A DNA stretch of 64,000 bases from positions 32,233 through 96,232 of the forward strand of contig CAYQUO010000012.1 of assembly GCA_964420835.1 (NCBI GenBank), written 5' to 3'. Position numbers and translations under genes: made by a program. The stretch's first letter is position 1. Every line of letters begins with the position of its first letter. Of the stretch, positions 9,548 to 17,249 are shown in pieces. This stretch comes from CAYQUO01 sp964420835. Lineage in GTDB: Bacteria; Chloroflexota; Anaerolineae; Anaerolineales; Anaerolineaceae. Below the pieces are notes generated by a model, which saw only the letters and a program-made list of their open reading frames with translations, was not told where the DNA came from and made no database searches.

Positions 9548-9559
9548 GGAACATGGCTC

Positions 9560-10192
9560 GTGAGAACTTTCAAACACTGGAATGTTCCATATCTCCGCGA
9601 TAGGTTGATTGAGAAGTCATACCGGTTATGCCATCCAAACATGCCATGGCTGACACAAGTTGCCAATACATTCCTCTCCTATTTGGTCAACCCTGACTAT
9701 GTTGGCATAGAATACGGATCCGGCAAGAGTACCATATGGTTTTCAAAAAGAGTAAAAGAATTAACCAGTGTGGAGCATAATCCTGTATGGTATGAATTTG
9801 TAACAAATAAATTAAAATCCGGAAAACTGAGCAATGTTAACTACCATTTATTCCCACGGCAGGATACCATTGCCCCTCACCTGACAGACTATGTAAAAAT
9901 CGCCAAACAATTTGAACCAGATAGTCTGGATTTTGTTTTGGTGGATGGAATTTACCGTGATGCCTGTATTGAGGCCTCAATCCCATTATTAAAAATAGGT
10001 GGCATTTTAATTATTGATAACATTAATCTATACCTGCCGTGTAGTTCGCGGGCGCCTAATTCGATCCCGTCAAATGGAAAACCAGCATCGCCTGGTTGGG
10101 AGAATGTAAGGAACAAATTATTCAAGTGGCTTTGTATTTGGACGAGCAATGGTGTCACGGATACTGCAATTTATATCAAAACCAACGAATGA
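9560..10192 (+). CDS. Class I SAM-dependent methyltransferase-like protein
   Basis: A 210-residue protein starting at GTG, 12 bp after tsaD. The first strand and SAM loop are visible as GIEYGSGKSTIWFSKRV, followed by the acidic strand end LTSVEHNPVWYEFV and a later LDFVLVDGIYRDACIEAS that resembles the post-loop aspartate region of Methyltransf_24 proteins; GGILIIDNINLY follows. Substrate unknown. The short C-terminus (about 60 residues after the VDG strand) and the truncated fold leave room for a non-methylating relative. Confidence 0.7.
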   Translation: MRTFKHWNVPYLRDRLIEKSYRLCHPNMPWLTQVANTFLSYLVNPDYVGIEYGSGKSTIWFSKRVKELTSVEHNPVWYEFVTNKLKSGKLSNVNYHLFPRQDTIAPHLTDYVKIAKQFEPDSLDFVLVDGIYRDACIEASIPLLKIGGILIIDNINLYLPCSSRAPNSIPSNGKPASPGWENVRNKLFKWLCIWTSNGVTDTAIYIKTNE

Positions 10193-10205
10193 GGAGGAAT
10201 GATTT

Positions 10206-10625
10206 ATGAATGCCAAGTTAACCTGGAAGGGAAAAATGAGTTTTGATGGAACGGCGGATTCGGGATTTATCGTGCCGTTGGGCACGGAACCGATTGTTGG
10301 CGGTGACAATGATGGGTTTAAACCAATGGAGTTATTGCTGATTGGTTTAGGCGGATGTACAGCCATGGATGTGATATCAATTCTGGGGAAGATGAAACAA
10401 AAAATTGATAGTTTTGAGGTAATACTGCACGGAACTCGTAGCGAGGCCCACCCAAAGGTGTTCACAAACGCTGTCATTGAATACATTCTCAAGGGAGAAT
10501 CAATCGACCCTGCTGCGGTGCAAAGAGCAGTTGATCTTTCAGCACAGCGTTATTGCCCTGCTCAGGCAATGTTTGGAAAGATATTCCCGATTGAACTGAA
10601 AATAAACATTCAGGAATCAGAATAA
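10206..10625 (+). CDS. OsmC/Ohr family protein
   Basis: A 139-residue OsmC-like protein with a strong GAGGAGG site 7-13 bp before the ATG. The two redox cysteines of the family are visible: one in GLGGCTAMDV (about residue 58) and one in RYCPAQAM (about residue 118). The pattern fits the YhfA-like branch, thiol peroxidases of which several members lack a defined substrate. It is the last gene of the plus-strand run and faces the LysM-M23 operon with 44 bp between the stops. Confidence 0.88.
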   Translation: MNAKLTWKGKMSFDGTADSGFIVPLGTEPIVGGDNDGFKPMELLLIGLGGCTAMDVISILGKMKQKIDSFEVILHGTRSEAHPKVFTNAVIEYILKGESIDPAAVQRAVDLSAQRYCPAQAMFGKIFPIELKINIQESE

Positions 10626-10669
10626 TTTTAAAGTATTGCCTTTTGAATAATCTGATTTTCTGGCTGGTT

Positions 10670-12148
10670 TCATCGATTGGTGTCTGCCATCACTTGGCTG
10701 GCCTTGTCTGAACAAACACAAGCCCGTATCTTTGACCCAAAACGAACAAGATAACCTTCATAGGGAATTGGTCCATTTTCAGCTACCCAACCTTCAAGAT
10801 TAAAAGGCAAAGCACCGGCGGCGGGGATCCATTCACCATTGTACTTGCGGGCGATGTGAATGTGGGTACCTGTCGCCCGGCCTCCTTCACAGGAGGGCCG
10901 GCCGATTGGGTCACCTGCTTTTAATTGTGTGCCTTCAGGAGGAATGCTATCAGTGGCAAGGTGGAGGTAGAAAATAGTCCACCCTGTCTGCTCAACAGAA
11001 TCACCATCAAGATCCAATACAGCAACTGCTATATCTTTCCGAACGACAATTCCATCCGCGATCGCGGCAGCCATTTCATCGGTTTCCGAGCAACCTCCAA
11101 CGACTGCCGGTGGTGCAAAATCCACTGCAGCAAGTGGATCACCCTCACCCCAGCCGGAATGAGGTCCACCGGTGAATGCCCAGGCTTTCCCGGGTTGAAA
11201 TGGGAAACTAAAATTTGGTTGCTCCAAACTGCCAGGTATATGTGGCTGGTTTTCAAGCGTGTTGATCCCGAACAGTTCTCGATAGGTGTTGGAAAACCCA
11301 TTCCAATGTATTGCCTGTTCATATTCCTCTTTTGTCATTACTTTTGAGAAATAATATTGTAATCCGACTGTAGCAGCATTTTGCCAAGGGTCTGGTCGTT
11401 CCAATGTTCCGTCATTCTGTTCAAATTCTTTTAAATGTCCTGAACGCCATCCATAATAGCCGTTATTAAGAATATTCGCTGCCCATACGAGTTGCCGATA
11501 TAACCCCTTATGATAGATATCCTTATAACCCAGGGGGTATTCGTTTATGTCAGACGGCATTGTAGGATTTGTCAACCCGGATAATTGGAATTCCAGCAGT
11601 GTCAACAAGAGTCTTGGGCTGATGCTGAAATTTGTGGCGATGTATGCAATTAATTCTCCGCCATTACGCTGACGACTTCCTGCATAGGCCTGGTAATGTT
11701 TCAGCCATCCTTGTTGGCCATTAACGAATTCAACAGGGTTAAAGCCGGTTTGAAGAGGCCCATTAATAAACAAACTGTCGGGGATGATCTGATATTGACT
11801 GCCCCAAAATGGCTCGTAGTAAATTGGGATTTTCATTGGCAATCCCGGAGGCAAAGTCGTAACCCTGTCGGGAAGGACTGGATTTGCTGAACGAATTTCA
11901 CTTTCTGTTGTATTGAAATGAACTGCCAATGCGGGTAAAGTGTCGCCGGTTTGTGCTGTGTAATCAACCAGTTCTCCCGGAGAATAAACCGGCCTAGTAG
12001 GAAGTGGTGTTGGAGTTACAACTTCCACCTCTGGATTTGAGTTTGAAGAAAGCCCAATGGTTGTTGTTTCGGTTTCAGGCATACACGAAGTTAACACCAG
12101 GATGGTAATGCTTAAGAATATCGATAAATTGGGAACAGTCAGTTTCAT
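10670..12148 (-). CDS. LysM-M23 cell-wall hydrolase-like lipoprotein, paralogue 1
   Basis: A 492-residue exported lipoprotein. The signal peptide ends in VLTSC with lipid anchor C22, followed by a Thr/Pro-rich linker, one LysM peptidoglycan-binding repeat (about 62-108), a helical middle domain (about 160-300) and a C-terminal M23 (LytM-like) peptidase domain. Zinc-site candidates are H330 (GGPHSGWG), D343 (AVDFAPP) and the H429-x-H431 pair (GTHIHIARKYNGEW). The middle domain has SPRLLLTLLEFQ, reminiscent of lysozyme-like transglycosylases, with E186 where a catalytic Glu would be; this is inference. C353 and C420 are conserved in both paralogues. Third of three tandem copies in a minus-strand operon. 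Confidence 0.88.
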   Translation of the reverse strand: MKLTVPNLSIFLSITILVLTSCMPETETTTIGLSSNSNPEVEVVTPTPLPTRPVYSPGELVDYTAQTGDTLPALAVHFNTTESEIRSANPVLPDRVTTLPPGLPMKIPIYYEPFWGSQYQIIPDSLFINGPLQTGFNPVEFVNGQQGWLKHYQAYAGSRQRNGGELIAYIATNFSISPRLLLTLLEFQLSGLTNPTMPSDINEYPLGYKDIYHKGLYRQLVWAANILNNGYYGWRSGHLKEFEQNDGTLERPDPWQNAATVGLQYYFSKVMTKEEYEQAIHWNGFSNTYRELFGINTLENQPHIPGSLEQPNFSFPFQPGKAWAFTGGPHSGWGEGDPLAAVDFAPPAVVGGCSETDEMAAAIADGIVVRKDIAVAVLDLDGDSVEQTGWTIFYLHLATDSIPPEGTQLKAGDPIGRPSCEGGRATGTHIHIARKYNGEWIPAAGALPFNLEGWVAENGPIPYEGYLVRFGSKIRACVCSDKASQVMADTNR

Positions 12149-12178
12149 GAAATGAGAAACAAGAGATGGGTTAGAAAA

Positions 12179-13825
12179 CTAATTGATTGCTACTGGTTGT
12201 GGACGAGAAATATTGGAGTAGTAGTCTCCGTACATCGAGGCCACAACCTCATGTGAACCATTGACCAATTTGCCCAGGTAGGGTTTTTCACCGGCAAATG
12301 TTCGATACCCGCTAAGGACCATGGGAACAGGTCCATCAGCCAGTATCCATTCTCCATTGTATTTTCGGGCGAAATGGAAGTGCGTGCCAGTTGATACTCC
12401 GCCCTCGCAGGAGGGATGACCAATACGGTCATCGACATCAACGATACTATTAATACCTATCCGGTCTTTTGTAGCGATATGCAGATAGAGAAGAGCCCAA
12501 CCTGTTTGTTCATATCCATCGCCATCCAGGTCGATTACCACGACCCCATTTTCGGCCCTGACAACCGTTCCAGCCGCTGCGGCTGTCACCCACTGAAATG
12601 ATTCCGCACAACCATGATCCATGGATGCAGGAGCAAAATCAATCGCTGCCAGGGCTCCATCTGGTCCCCATGCTGAATGAGGTCCCCCTGTCAAGCTCCA
12701 TGTTTTACCTGCATGGAATGGCAATTGAAGTTCCGGTTGTATCAATGTAGGGGGATACAAGGGTTCCACGGATTGGGCGCGCAACCATGGGTTGTCGAAT
12801 ATTTTTTCATATAAAGGCATCAATCCATCGGGGGAATAAAGTACACCGCCCCAATCACGTTCATTATAAAGTTTTGAGAATAAGTACTGCATGGCAACAC
12901 TTCCGGCATTCAGTGTTGGCGCAAGTCGAAGGTCGGGGCCTTTTTTACTGTTGACGAAATCCAACTCGGTAATCAAGCCAGCCCGCCAGCCATAATATCC
13001 TATGGATAATTGCTGTACTGCCCAGCTTAATTGCCTGTACAACCCTTTATGGTGGAAATCAACATATCCAATCGGATAATCAGTTTCTGCGAGGTTTTGC
13101 GGTACCCCATATACCCAATGCCCTTGGTATTCCAAAATGGCCAAAAGAAGCCTTGGGTTGATGGAATTCTCTGTGGATACTCGTTGAACAACCTCAGCCC
13201 CGGACGCCCAACCAGTCGATAACCATTCTTTGTAATTTGCCAGGTATCCGTTTGCCTGTTGGACGAAAGCGTTCACATCGAAATTCACTGCAGAGGGTGA
13301 ATATACAACCTCACTGTCTGGAAGGACAATGTCAGCGGAACCGATATTCAGTAGTATATCGGGAATAATTAGAAGTTTGTTTGGGGTCAATAAACCAGAG
13401 CCACTTTCAAGACCATCCGACAAGAGGATTTCGTTCTGGTTCACTCCAAATCTTGCTGCAAGGTTTGGCAAGGTGTCACCGGATTGTGTGTAGTATAGTA
13501 TTGGAGGTTTTGGGGTAGTTTCCTTGGTGGGTGTGGCCGTTTGCAATGGTGCTGATTGAAATGCAGTATTGGATGGTATCAGGATATGTGTATCGGGATT
13601 TTCCGAAACTACAATTTCGGGAGGATTTTGTGGCAATATTTCAGTTTGCAAGATCTCTGAGACCGTGTCGGCGGTTAGGGTTAGCTCTGAAGAGCGAATG
13701 ACACTGCGCGTACAAGCAAGACTGATAATTATCCAGCAGGCTAACATAATGGATGAAACCAATGATTTACTGGGAAATCTGGTTTTCTTTCCGCCTACCA
13801 TTCCATGCTTCGATCCGATGTCCAT
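12179..13825 (-). CDS. LysM-M23 cell-wall hydrolase-like lipoprotein, paralogue 2
   Basis: A 548-residue paralogue of the genes on either side. Lipobox ISLAC puts the lipid anchor at C38 if the first ATG is used; an internal ATG at 13801 would shorten the leader by eight residues. LysM lies at about 111-155. The middle domain has NPRLLLAILEYQ with E232 retained. The M23 domain has H383 (GGPHSAWG), D396 (AIDFAPA) and H482/H484 (GTHFHFARKYNGEW); C406 and C473 match the conserved cysteine pair. The 5' end overlaps the previous gene by 59 bp (35 bp with the alternative start), so translation is probably coupled. It ends 30 bp before paralogue 1. Confidence 0.87.
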   Translation of the reverse strand: MDIGSKHGMVGGKKTRFPSKSLVSSIMLACWIIISLACTRSVIRSSELTLTADTVSEILQTEILPQNPPEIVVSENPDTHILIPSNTAFQSAPLQTATPTKETTPKPPILYYTQSGDTLPNLAARFGVNQNEILLSDGLESGSGLLTPNKLLIIPDILLNIGSADIVLPDSEVVYSPSAVNFDVNAFVQQANGYLANYKEWLSTGWASGAEVVQRVSTENSINPRLLLAILEYQGHWVYGVPQNLAETDYPIGYVDFHHKGLYRQLSWAVQQLSIGYYGWRAGLITELDFVNSKKGPDLRLAPTLNAGSVAMQYLFSKLYNERDWGGVLYSPDGLMPLYEKIFDNPWLRAQSVEPLYPPTLIQPELQLPFHAGKTWSLTGGPHSAWGPDGALAAIDFAPASMDHGCAESFQWVTAAAAGTVVRAENGVVVIDLDGDGYEQTGWALLYLHIATKDRIGINSIVDVDDRIGHPSCEGGVSTGTHFHFARKYNGEWILADGPVPMVLSGYRTFAGEKPYLGKLVNGSHEVVASMYGDYYSNISRPQPVAIN

Positions 13826-15332
13826 TTTTCGTCAAAAAACCATTATATTCAATACCATCCCCTGATGACAGCCATCCATCTAAATTGAAAGGAATTTGAT
13901 CGGCTGATATCCATTCACCATTATAACGCCGGGCAATATGAACGTGTGTTCCGGATGATATCCCTCCTTCGCAAGAAGGGTGTCCGATCCGATCGCCGGA
14001 ACGTACGTACACACCGTTTTCAATACGATCTCGGTTTTCAATATGCAGGTAAAAGACCACCCACCCGGTTTGCATGTATCCATCACCGTCCAAATCAAGA
14101 ATGACCATCCCATCCTGAGAATAGGCAATTACACCATCACCGGAGGCTGTTACCCAGGAATCGCTTTGAACGCAACCCAGAGCATTTCCGGGTGGGGCAA
14201 AATCCAACGCAGCCCAGGCTGAACCGTCACCCCATCCTGCATGTGGCCCTCCGGTAAACGACCAGAAAACGCCCGGTTCGAATGGGAGGCGAAGAGGAGG
14301 TTGCTCAATGCTGGTGGAAGGCCAAGGTTCAAGTGAGTAGAAAAATGGATCTGTTGGGTGATCTTGAAAATACAAAGAAATTCCATTTGGACCGACTGCC
14401 TGAAACCATTCGTCCTTTCCATAAAGGAAGCTCAAATAATAATGAATGGCAGCTGTTCCTGCATTACTTGTAGGAGATACTATAACGGAACTTCCATCTG
14501 CTAGAACCCAGTTAGGGAAGGCATTTAACTTCCAGAGGTAATATCCCTTGTTAAGTATGTTTGCCGACCAACTGAATTTTCGATATAGATCAAGATTAAC
14601 AGGGGCATTCTTTAATGGCGGATTTGGCAAAGCCAGAGTTGATTCGAAGGGTGACAACCCAGAATTGGTTACGTATCCGGCAATGCCGATGAGAAGCCTT
14701 GGATTAACGGAATTTTCGATTGCCACACGGTCGATGATTTCAGACAATGACAATTCTGCATCACCAACCGGTTCAGAATAATTTGCATAATTGGGCAGGT
14801 TTGAATTAATCATTTCCGAGGTGTCGAAAAAAATTCCGTAAGGACCGAATACCAATTCAGAATCAGGGATTATTTTATTGCTGGGTGCTGGGCCGACGAT
14901 CGCTGGTGGAGGGACAAGGATGGCTTGCCCCACAGCGAGCAGATCGGGATTTTCGAGGTTGTTTGCCTCTTGAATTTTCCTTGCATGAGTGTGGTATTGG
15001 CTGGCGATCCTGGAAAGGGTGTCGCCTGGTTGAACAATATAATGAATATCGTCGGTTCTAATGGTGGGAACGCTATGGGGCTGGTCTGGTGTGGGAGTTG
15101 AACGAGACAAGGAGCCTTGAGATGTTGGTGGAAATTGAAAATTCGGCGTTCTTTTCAGCCTTCGCTCGTTCTGGCGTGTAAGGAATAATTCAGGCGGTGG
15201 CGTTGAAACCGGGGTTGGCATGTGAGAACTGATGTCGCAGGATGAAATTATGAAAAAAATCACCCAAAGCAGAAAAGCGTACAACCTCCATTGGTGTTTA
15301 TAGTTTGGTTTCCCTTTAAATAATCCTTCCAT
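13767..15332 (-). CDS. LysM-M23 lipoprotein, paralogue 3 with altered middle domain
   Basis: A 521-residue paralogue with a basic N-terminus, one hydrophobic span and lipobox ISSC (anchor C32). LysM is at about 97-142 (YIVQPGDTLSRIA, the most canonical of the three). The M23 domain is intact: H364 (GGPHAGWG), D377 (ALDFAPP), H463/H465 (GTHVHIARRYNGEW), with C387 and C454 as the conserved pair. The middle domain keeps the NPRLL helix but reads IAGYV where the others read LLEFQ and ILEYQ, so the putative catalytic Glu is Gly219. It may have lost the middle-domain activity and act by M23 alone or as a binding module. It follows the HIT gene by 17 bp. Confidence 0.87.
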   Translation of the reverse strand: MEGLFKGKPNYKHQWRLYAFLLWVIFFIISSCDISSHMPTPVSTPPPELFLTRQNERRLKRTPNFQFPPTSQGSLSRSTPTPDQPHSVPTIRTDDIHYIVQPGDTLSRIASQYHTHARKIQEANNLENPDLLAVGQAILVPPPAIVGPAPSNKIIPDSELVFGPYGIFFDTSEMINSNLPNYANYSEPVGDAELSLSEIIDRVAIENSVNPRLLIGIAGYVTNSGLSPFESTLALPNPPLKNAPVNLDLYRKFSWSANILNKGYYLWKLNAFPNWVLADGSSVIVSPTSNAGTAAIHYYLSFLYGKDEWFQAVGPNGISLYFQDHPTDPFFYSLEPWPSTSIEQPPLRLPFEPGVFWSFTGGPHAGWGDGSAWAALDFAPPGNALGCVQSDSWVTASGDGVIAYSQDGMVILDLDGDGYMQTGWVVFYLHIENRDRIENGVYVRSGDRIGHPSCEGGISSGTHVHIARRYNGEWISADQIPFNLDGWLSSGDGIEYNGFLTKNGHRIEAWNGRRKENQISQ

Positions 15333-15349
15333 GATTTCAACAAGATATT

Positions 15350-15706
15350 TTAATGAATTTGAATTGGGAATGATAGTCGCTCTCCCCCAAGAAGATGGAT
15401 ATGGAAATGAAAAACCGATTGACCCGCATCCGGCCCGGTGTTAATGATTAATCGGTATCCGCTTATGTTTATCCCAACACGTTGGGCAACGTCCCGAGCA
15501 GTACTGATGATTTTAAAGACAAGGTCTTTGTCTGAAGGTTCAATGCCCTCTAAAGAATTGATGTGCTTGTTGGGGATGATGAGCAAATGAACTGGCGCAA
15601 TTGGATTCCGATCATAAAATACGGTCAAATCCTGATCTTGGAAGAAAATATTAGCCGGTGATCTTCCGTCAACAATCCCGCAAAAAATGCAATCCGTCTC
15701 ATCCAT
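15350..15706 (-). CDS. HIT family nucleotide-binding hydrolase
   Basis: A 118-residue HIT protein. The histidine triad is FHFHIHLLGG with H100, H102 and H104; the N-terminal DCIFCGIVDG supplies two of the usual zinc-binding cysteines, and PVHLLIIPNKHI is the typical middle strand. Family members hydrolyse AMP-linked substrates such as AMP-lysine or dinucleoside polyphosphates; the true substrate is unknown. Its ATG directly abuts the stop of the polysaccharide deacetylase gene, so it belongs to the envelope operon although it is itself cytoplasmic. Confidence 0.93.
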   Translation of the reverse strand: MDETDCIFCGIVDGRSPANIFFQDQDLTVFYDRNPIAPVHLLIIPNKHINSLEGIEPSDKDLVFKIISTARDVAQRVGINISGYRLIINTGPDAGQSVFHFHIHLLGGERLSFPIQIH

Positions 15707-16924
15707 TTAGGGATTATGTGTTGGGATTGGCCCCAGGGCCGCAGAGCACATTATTTCGTAATATTCCATTTCAATGGCTTTGTTCTGATCAGCATAACTG
15801 GCGGCCGCTTTGCTGATTTGGCGTACTGTATCAATATGAAACGTGGCATCTGTATCCCAATAACGAGGCAGAACCATTAATGGATCGTTGATGTACCCTT
15901 CTGAAATGAAGGATGGACGTGCTGGGTCCGTTGTATCGCTTAGGGGTACCCAATTGAACATAACCGGTCCACGAGGGTTTACAGTGAATCCAAGCCGGTA
16001 ACCCAACTCCCTGGCGATTTCGGCAGCGCGCTTTGAAAAACCACCACCAGGCCAAATATACGCAACCGGTTTCTTCCCAAATTTCATTTCTATTGTGTTC
16101 ATTGCGCCTGATAATTCGCTTCTAATGTAATCTTCGGTTGTGCCCTCAACAATTGGAATGTTATGAATAACTCCATGAGCCTGGTGGTCAACGTATCCAG
16201 CTGCTTCAACCAATTGGTTTTCCTGCCACAGTTCTTCGCTCGTGTCCGGGGCGCTGATCCAGGCGTTCGTGACCTTCCATCCAAGAGTGTCGTAAAAAGG
16301 CTTAAAATGGGTTTCGAAATAGGCCAACCTTTTTCGGTCGTCCACAATCAACAAGACGGACCGTGGTGGAATCCTGGTGTTCTTCTCCATAAAATCGAGA
16401 AATTGCTGGGTTGTTATTGCTTGGAAACCCTGTTGTTCAAGATCATGCATGATTTGTTGGAAGGCTTCAACACTGATCTGGTCGTTATAAGTGACCTCGC
16501 CATCTGTGATCGAATGGAACATAATGGGCATAACAACGGTACCGGGCACACTGTTGCCGGGATCCCAACGCATTTTCAGATATTCGCAGGTATCTTGAAT
16601 ATAAGTATGACCTGGGTCAAGAGGGTTAAGGAGATCAGTTTGGAATGTTGCCGGTAATGGCTGGGGAGTGCGGTTGGGGTCGCGTGTGGGCTCACCAGTT
16701 GGTGTTGGTGTTTCGGTAATCATTGGAGTTGATTGTGTTTCGGGTTCAGTGGTAGGTTGTACAGCATATGTTGCTGTAAGCAGCGCATATTCGAACATTT
16801 TTGTTGGATCTATGGCGGAGATAGATCCTGAAGCGTTGTTACAAGAAGAGACGAATCCAGAAAAAACAATAGTCAGGACCAACAAACAACGATAAAAAGA
16901 AGAAGGAGAGGATAGATTTACCAT
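15707..16924 (-). CDS. Polysaccharide deacetylase (NodB-like) lipoprotein
   Basis: From the ATG at 16924 the product is about 405 residues; a longer frame starts at 16969, but the hydrophobic leader and lipobox VSSCNN fit the inner start. After a long Thr/Pro-rich linker comes a carbohydrate esterase 4-like domain: PIMFHSITDG, the LLIVDDRKR strand with the two aspartates of motif 1, HGVIHN with the H-x3-H metal site, and AYIWPGGGFS where motif 3 normally has an arginine. Probable role: deacetylation of an extracellular or wall glycan. It is first in the operon with HIT and the three LysM-M23 genes. The motif-3 change makes the exact substrate uncertain. Confidence 0.82.
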   Translation of the reverse strand: MVNLSSPSSFYRCLLVLTIVFSGFVSSCNNASGSISAIDPTKMFEYALLTATYAVQPTTEPETQSTPMITETPTPTGEPTRDPNRTPQPLPATFQTDLLNPLDPGHTYIQDTCEYLKMRWDPGNSVPGTVVMPIMFHSITDGEVTYNDQISVEAFQQIMHDLEQQGFQAITTQQFLDFMEKNTRIPPRSVLLIVDDRKRLAYFETHFKPFYDTLGWKVTNAWISAPDTSEELWQENQLVEAAGYVDHQAHGVIHNIPIVEGTTEDYIRSELSGAMNTIEMKFGKKPVAYIWPGGGFSKRAAEIARELGYRLGFTVNPRGPVMFNWVPLSDTTDPARPSFISEGYINDPLMVLPRYWDTDATFHIDTVRQISKAAASYADQNKAIEMEYYEIMCSAALGPIPTHNP

Positions 16925-17015
16925 AAGAACAGGTGGATTATATTTGTGAACAATAATTGGCAGCCACAATTGTAACCTGAATGTTGTTGCTCTGTCAAAA
17001 AGTTTATCATTAGGT

Positions 17016-17021
17016 TATAAT
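17016..17021 (+). promoter_or_regulatory. -10 box for tRNA-Pro
   Basis: TATAAT 10 bp before the tRNA gene; the -35 position (TGTCAA) is weak. Confidence 0.45.
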
Positions 17022-17031
17022 TTTATACGAA

Positions 17032-17106
17032 CGGGGCGTGGCTCAGTCCGGATAGAGTGCACGGTTCGGGTCCGTGAGGTCGGCGGTTCAAATCCGCCCG
17101 CCCCGA
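17032..17106 (+). tRNA. tRNA-Pro (anticodon CGG)
   Basis: A full cloverleaf can be drawn: acceptor CGGGGCG/CGCCCCG, D stem GCUC/GAGU, anticodon stem CACGG/CCGUG with loop UUCGGGU, five-base variable loop and T arm GGCGG/CCGCC with UUCAAAU. The anticodon CGG reads CCG. CCA is not encoded. Confidence 0.95.
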
Positions 17107-17113
17107 CAAATAC

Positions 17114-17147
17114 AGCCGGTCACGAAAAATGATCGGCTATTTTGTTT
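17114..17147 (+). terminator. Terminator after tRNA-Pro
   Basis: AGCCGGTCA pairs with TGATCGGCT (one G-U pair) around a seven-base loop, then ATTTTGTTTT. It starts 8 bp after the tRNA. Confidence 0.8.
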
Positions 17148-17249
17148 TCCCAACGATGTCCAAAGAAATAAAACGGATTTTCAAAATTGAACTGCTTTCA
17201 CTCGGGTTTGGATTCAGTGCGCCGGTGTAAATTATTTGAGAAAACTTAA

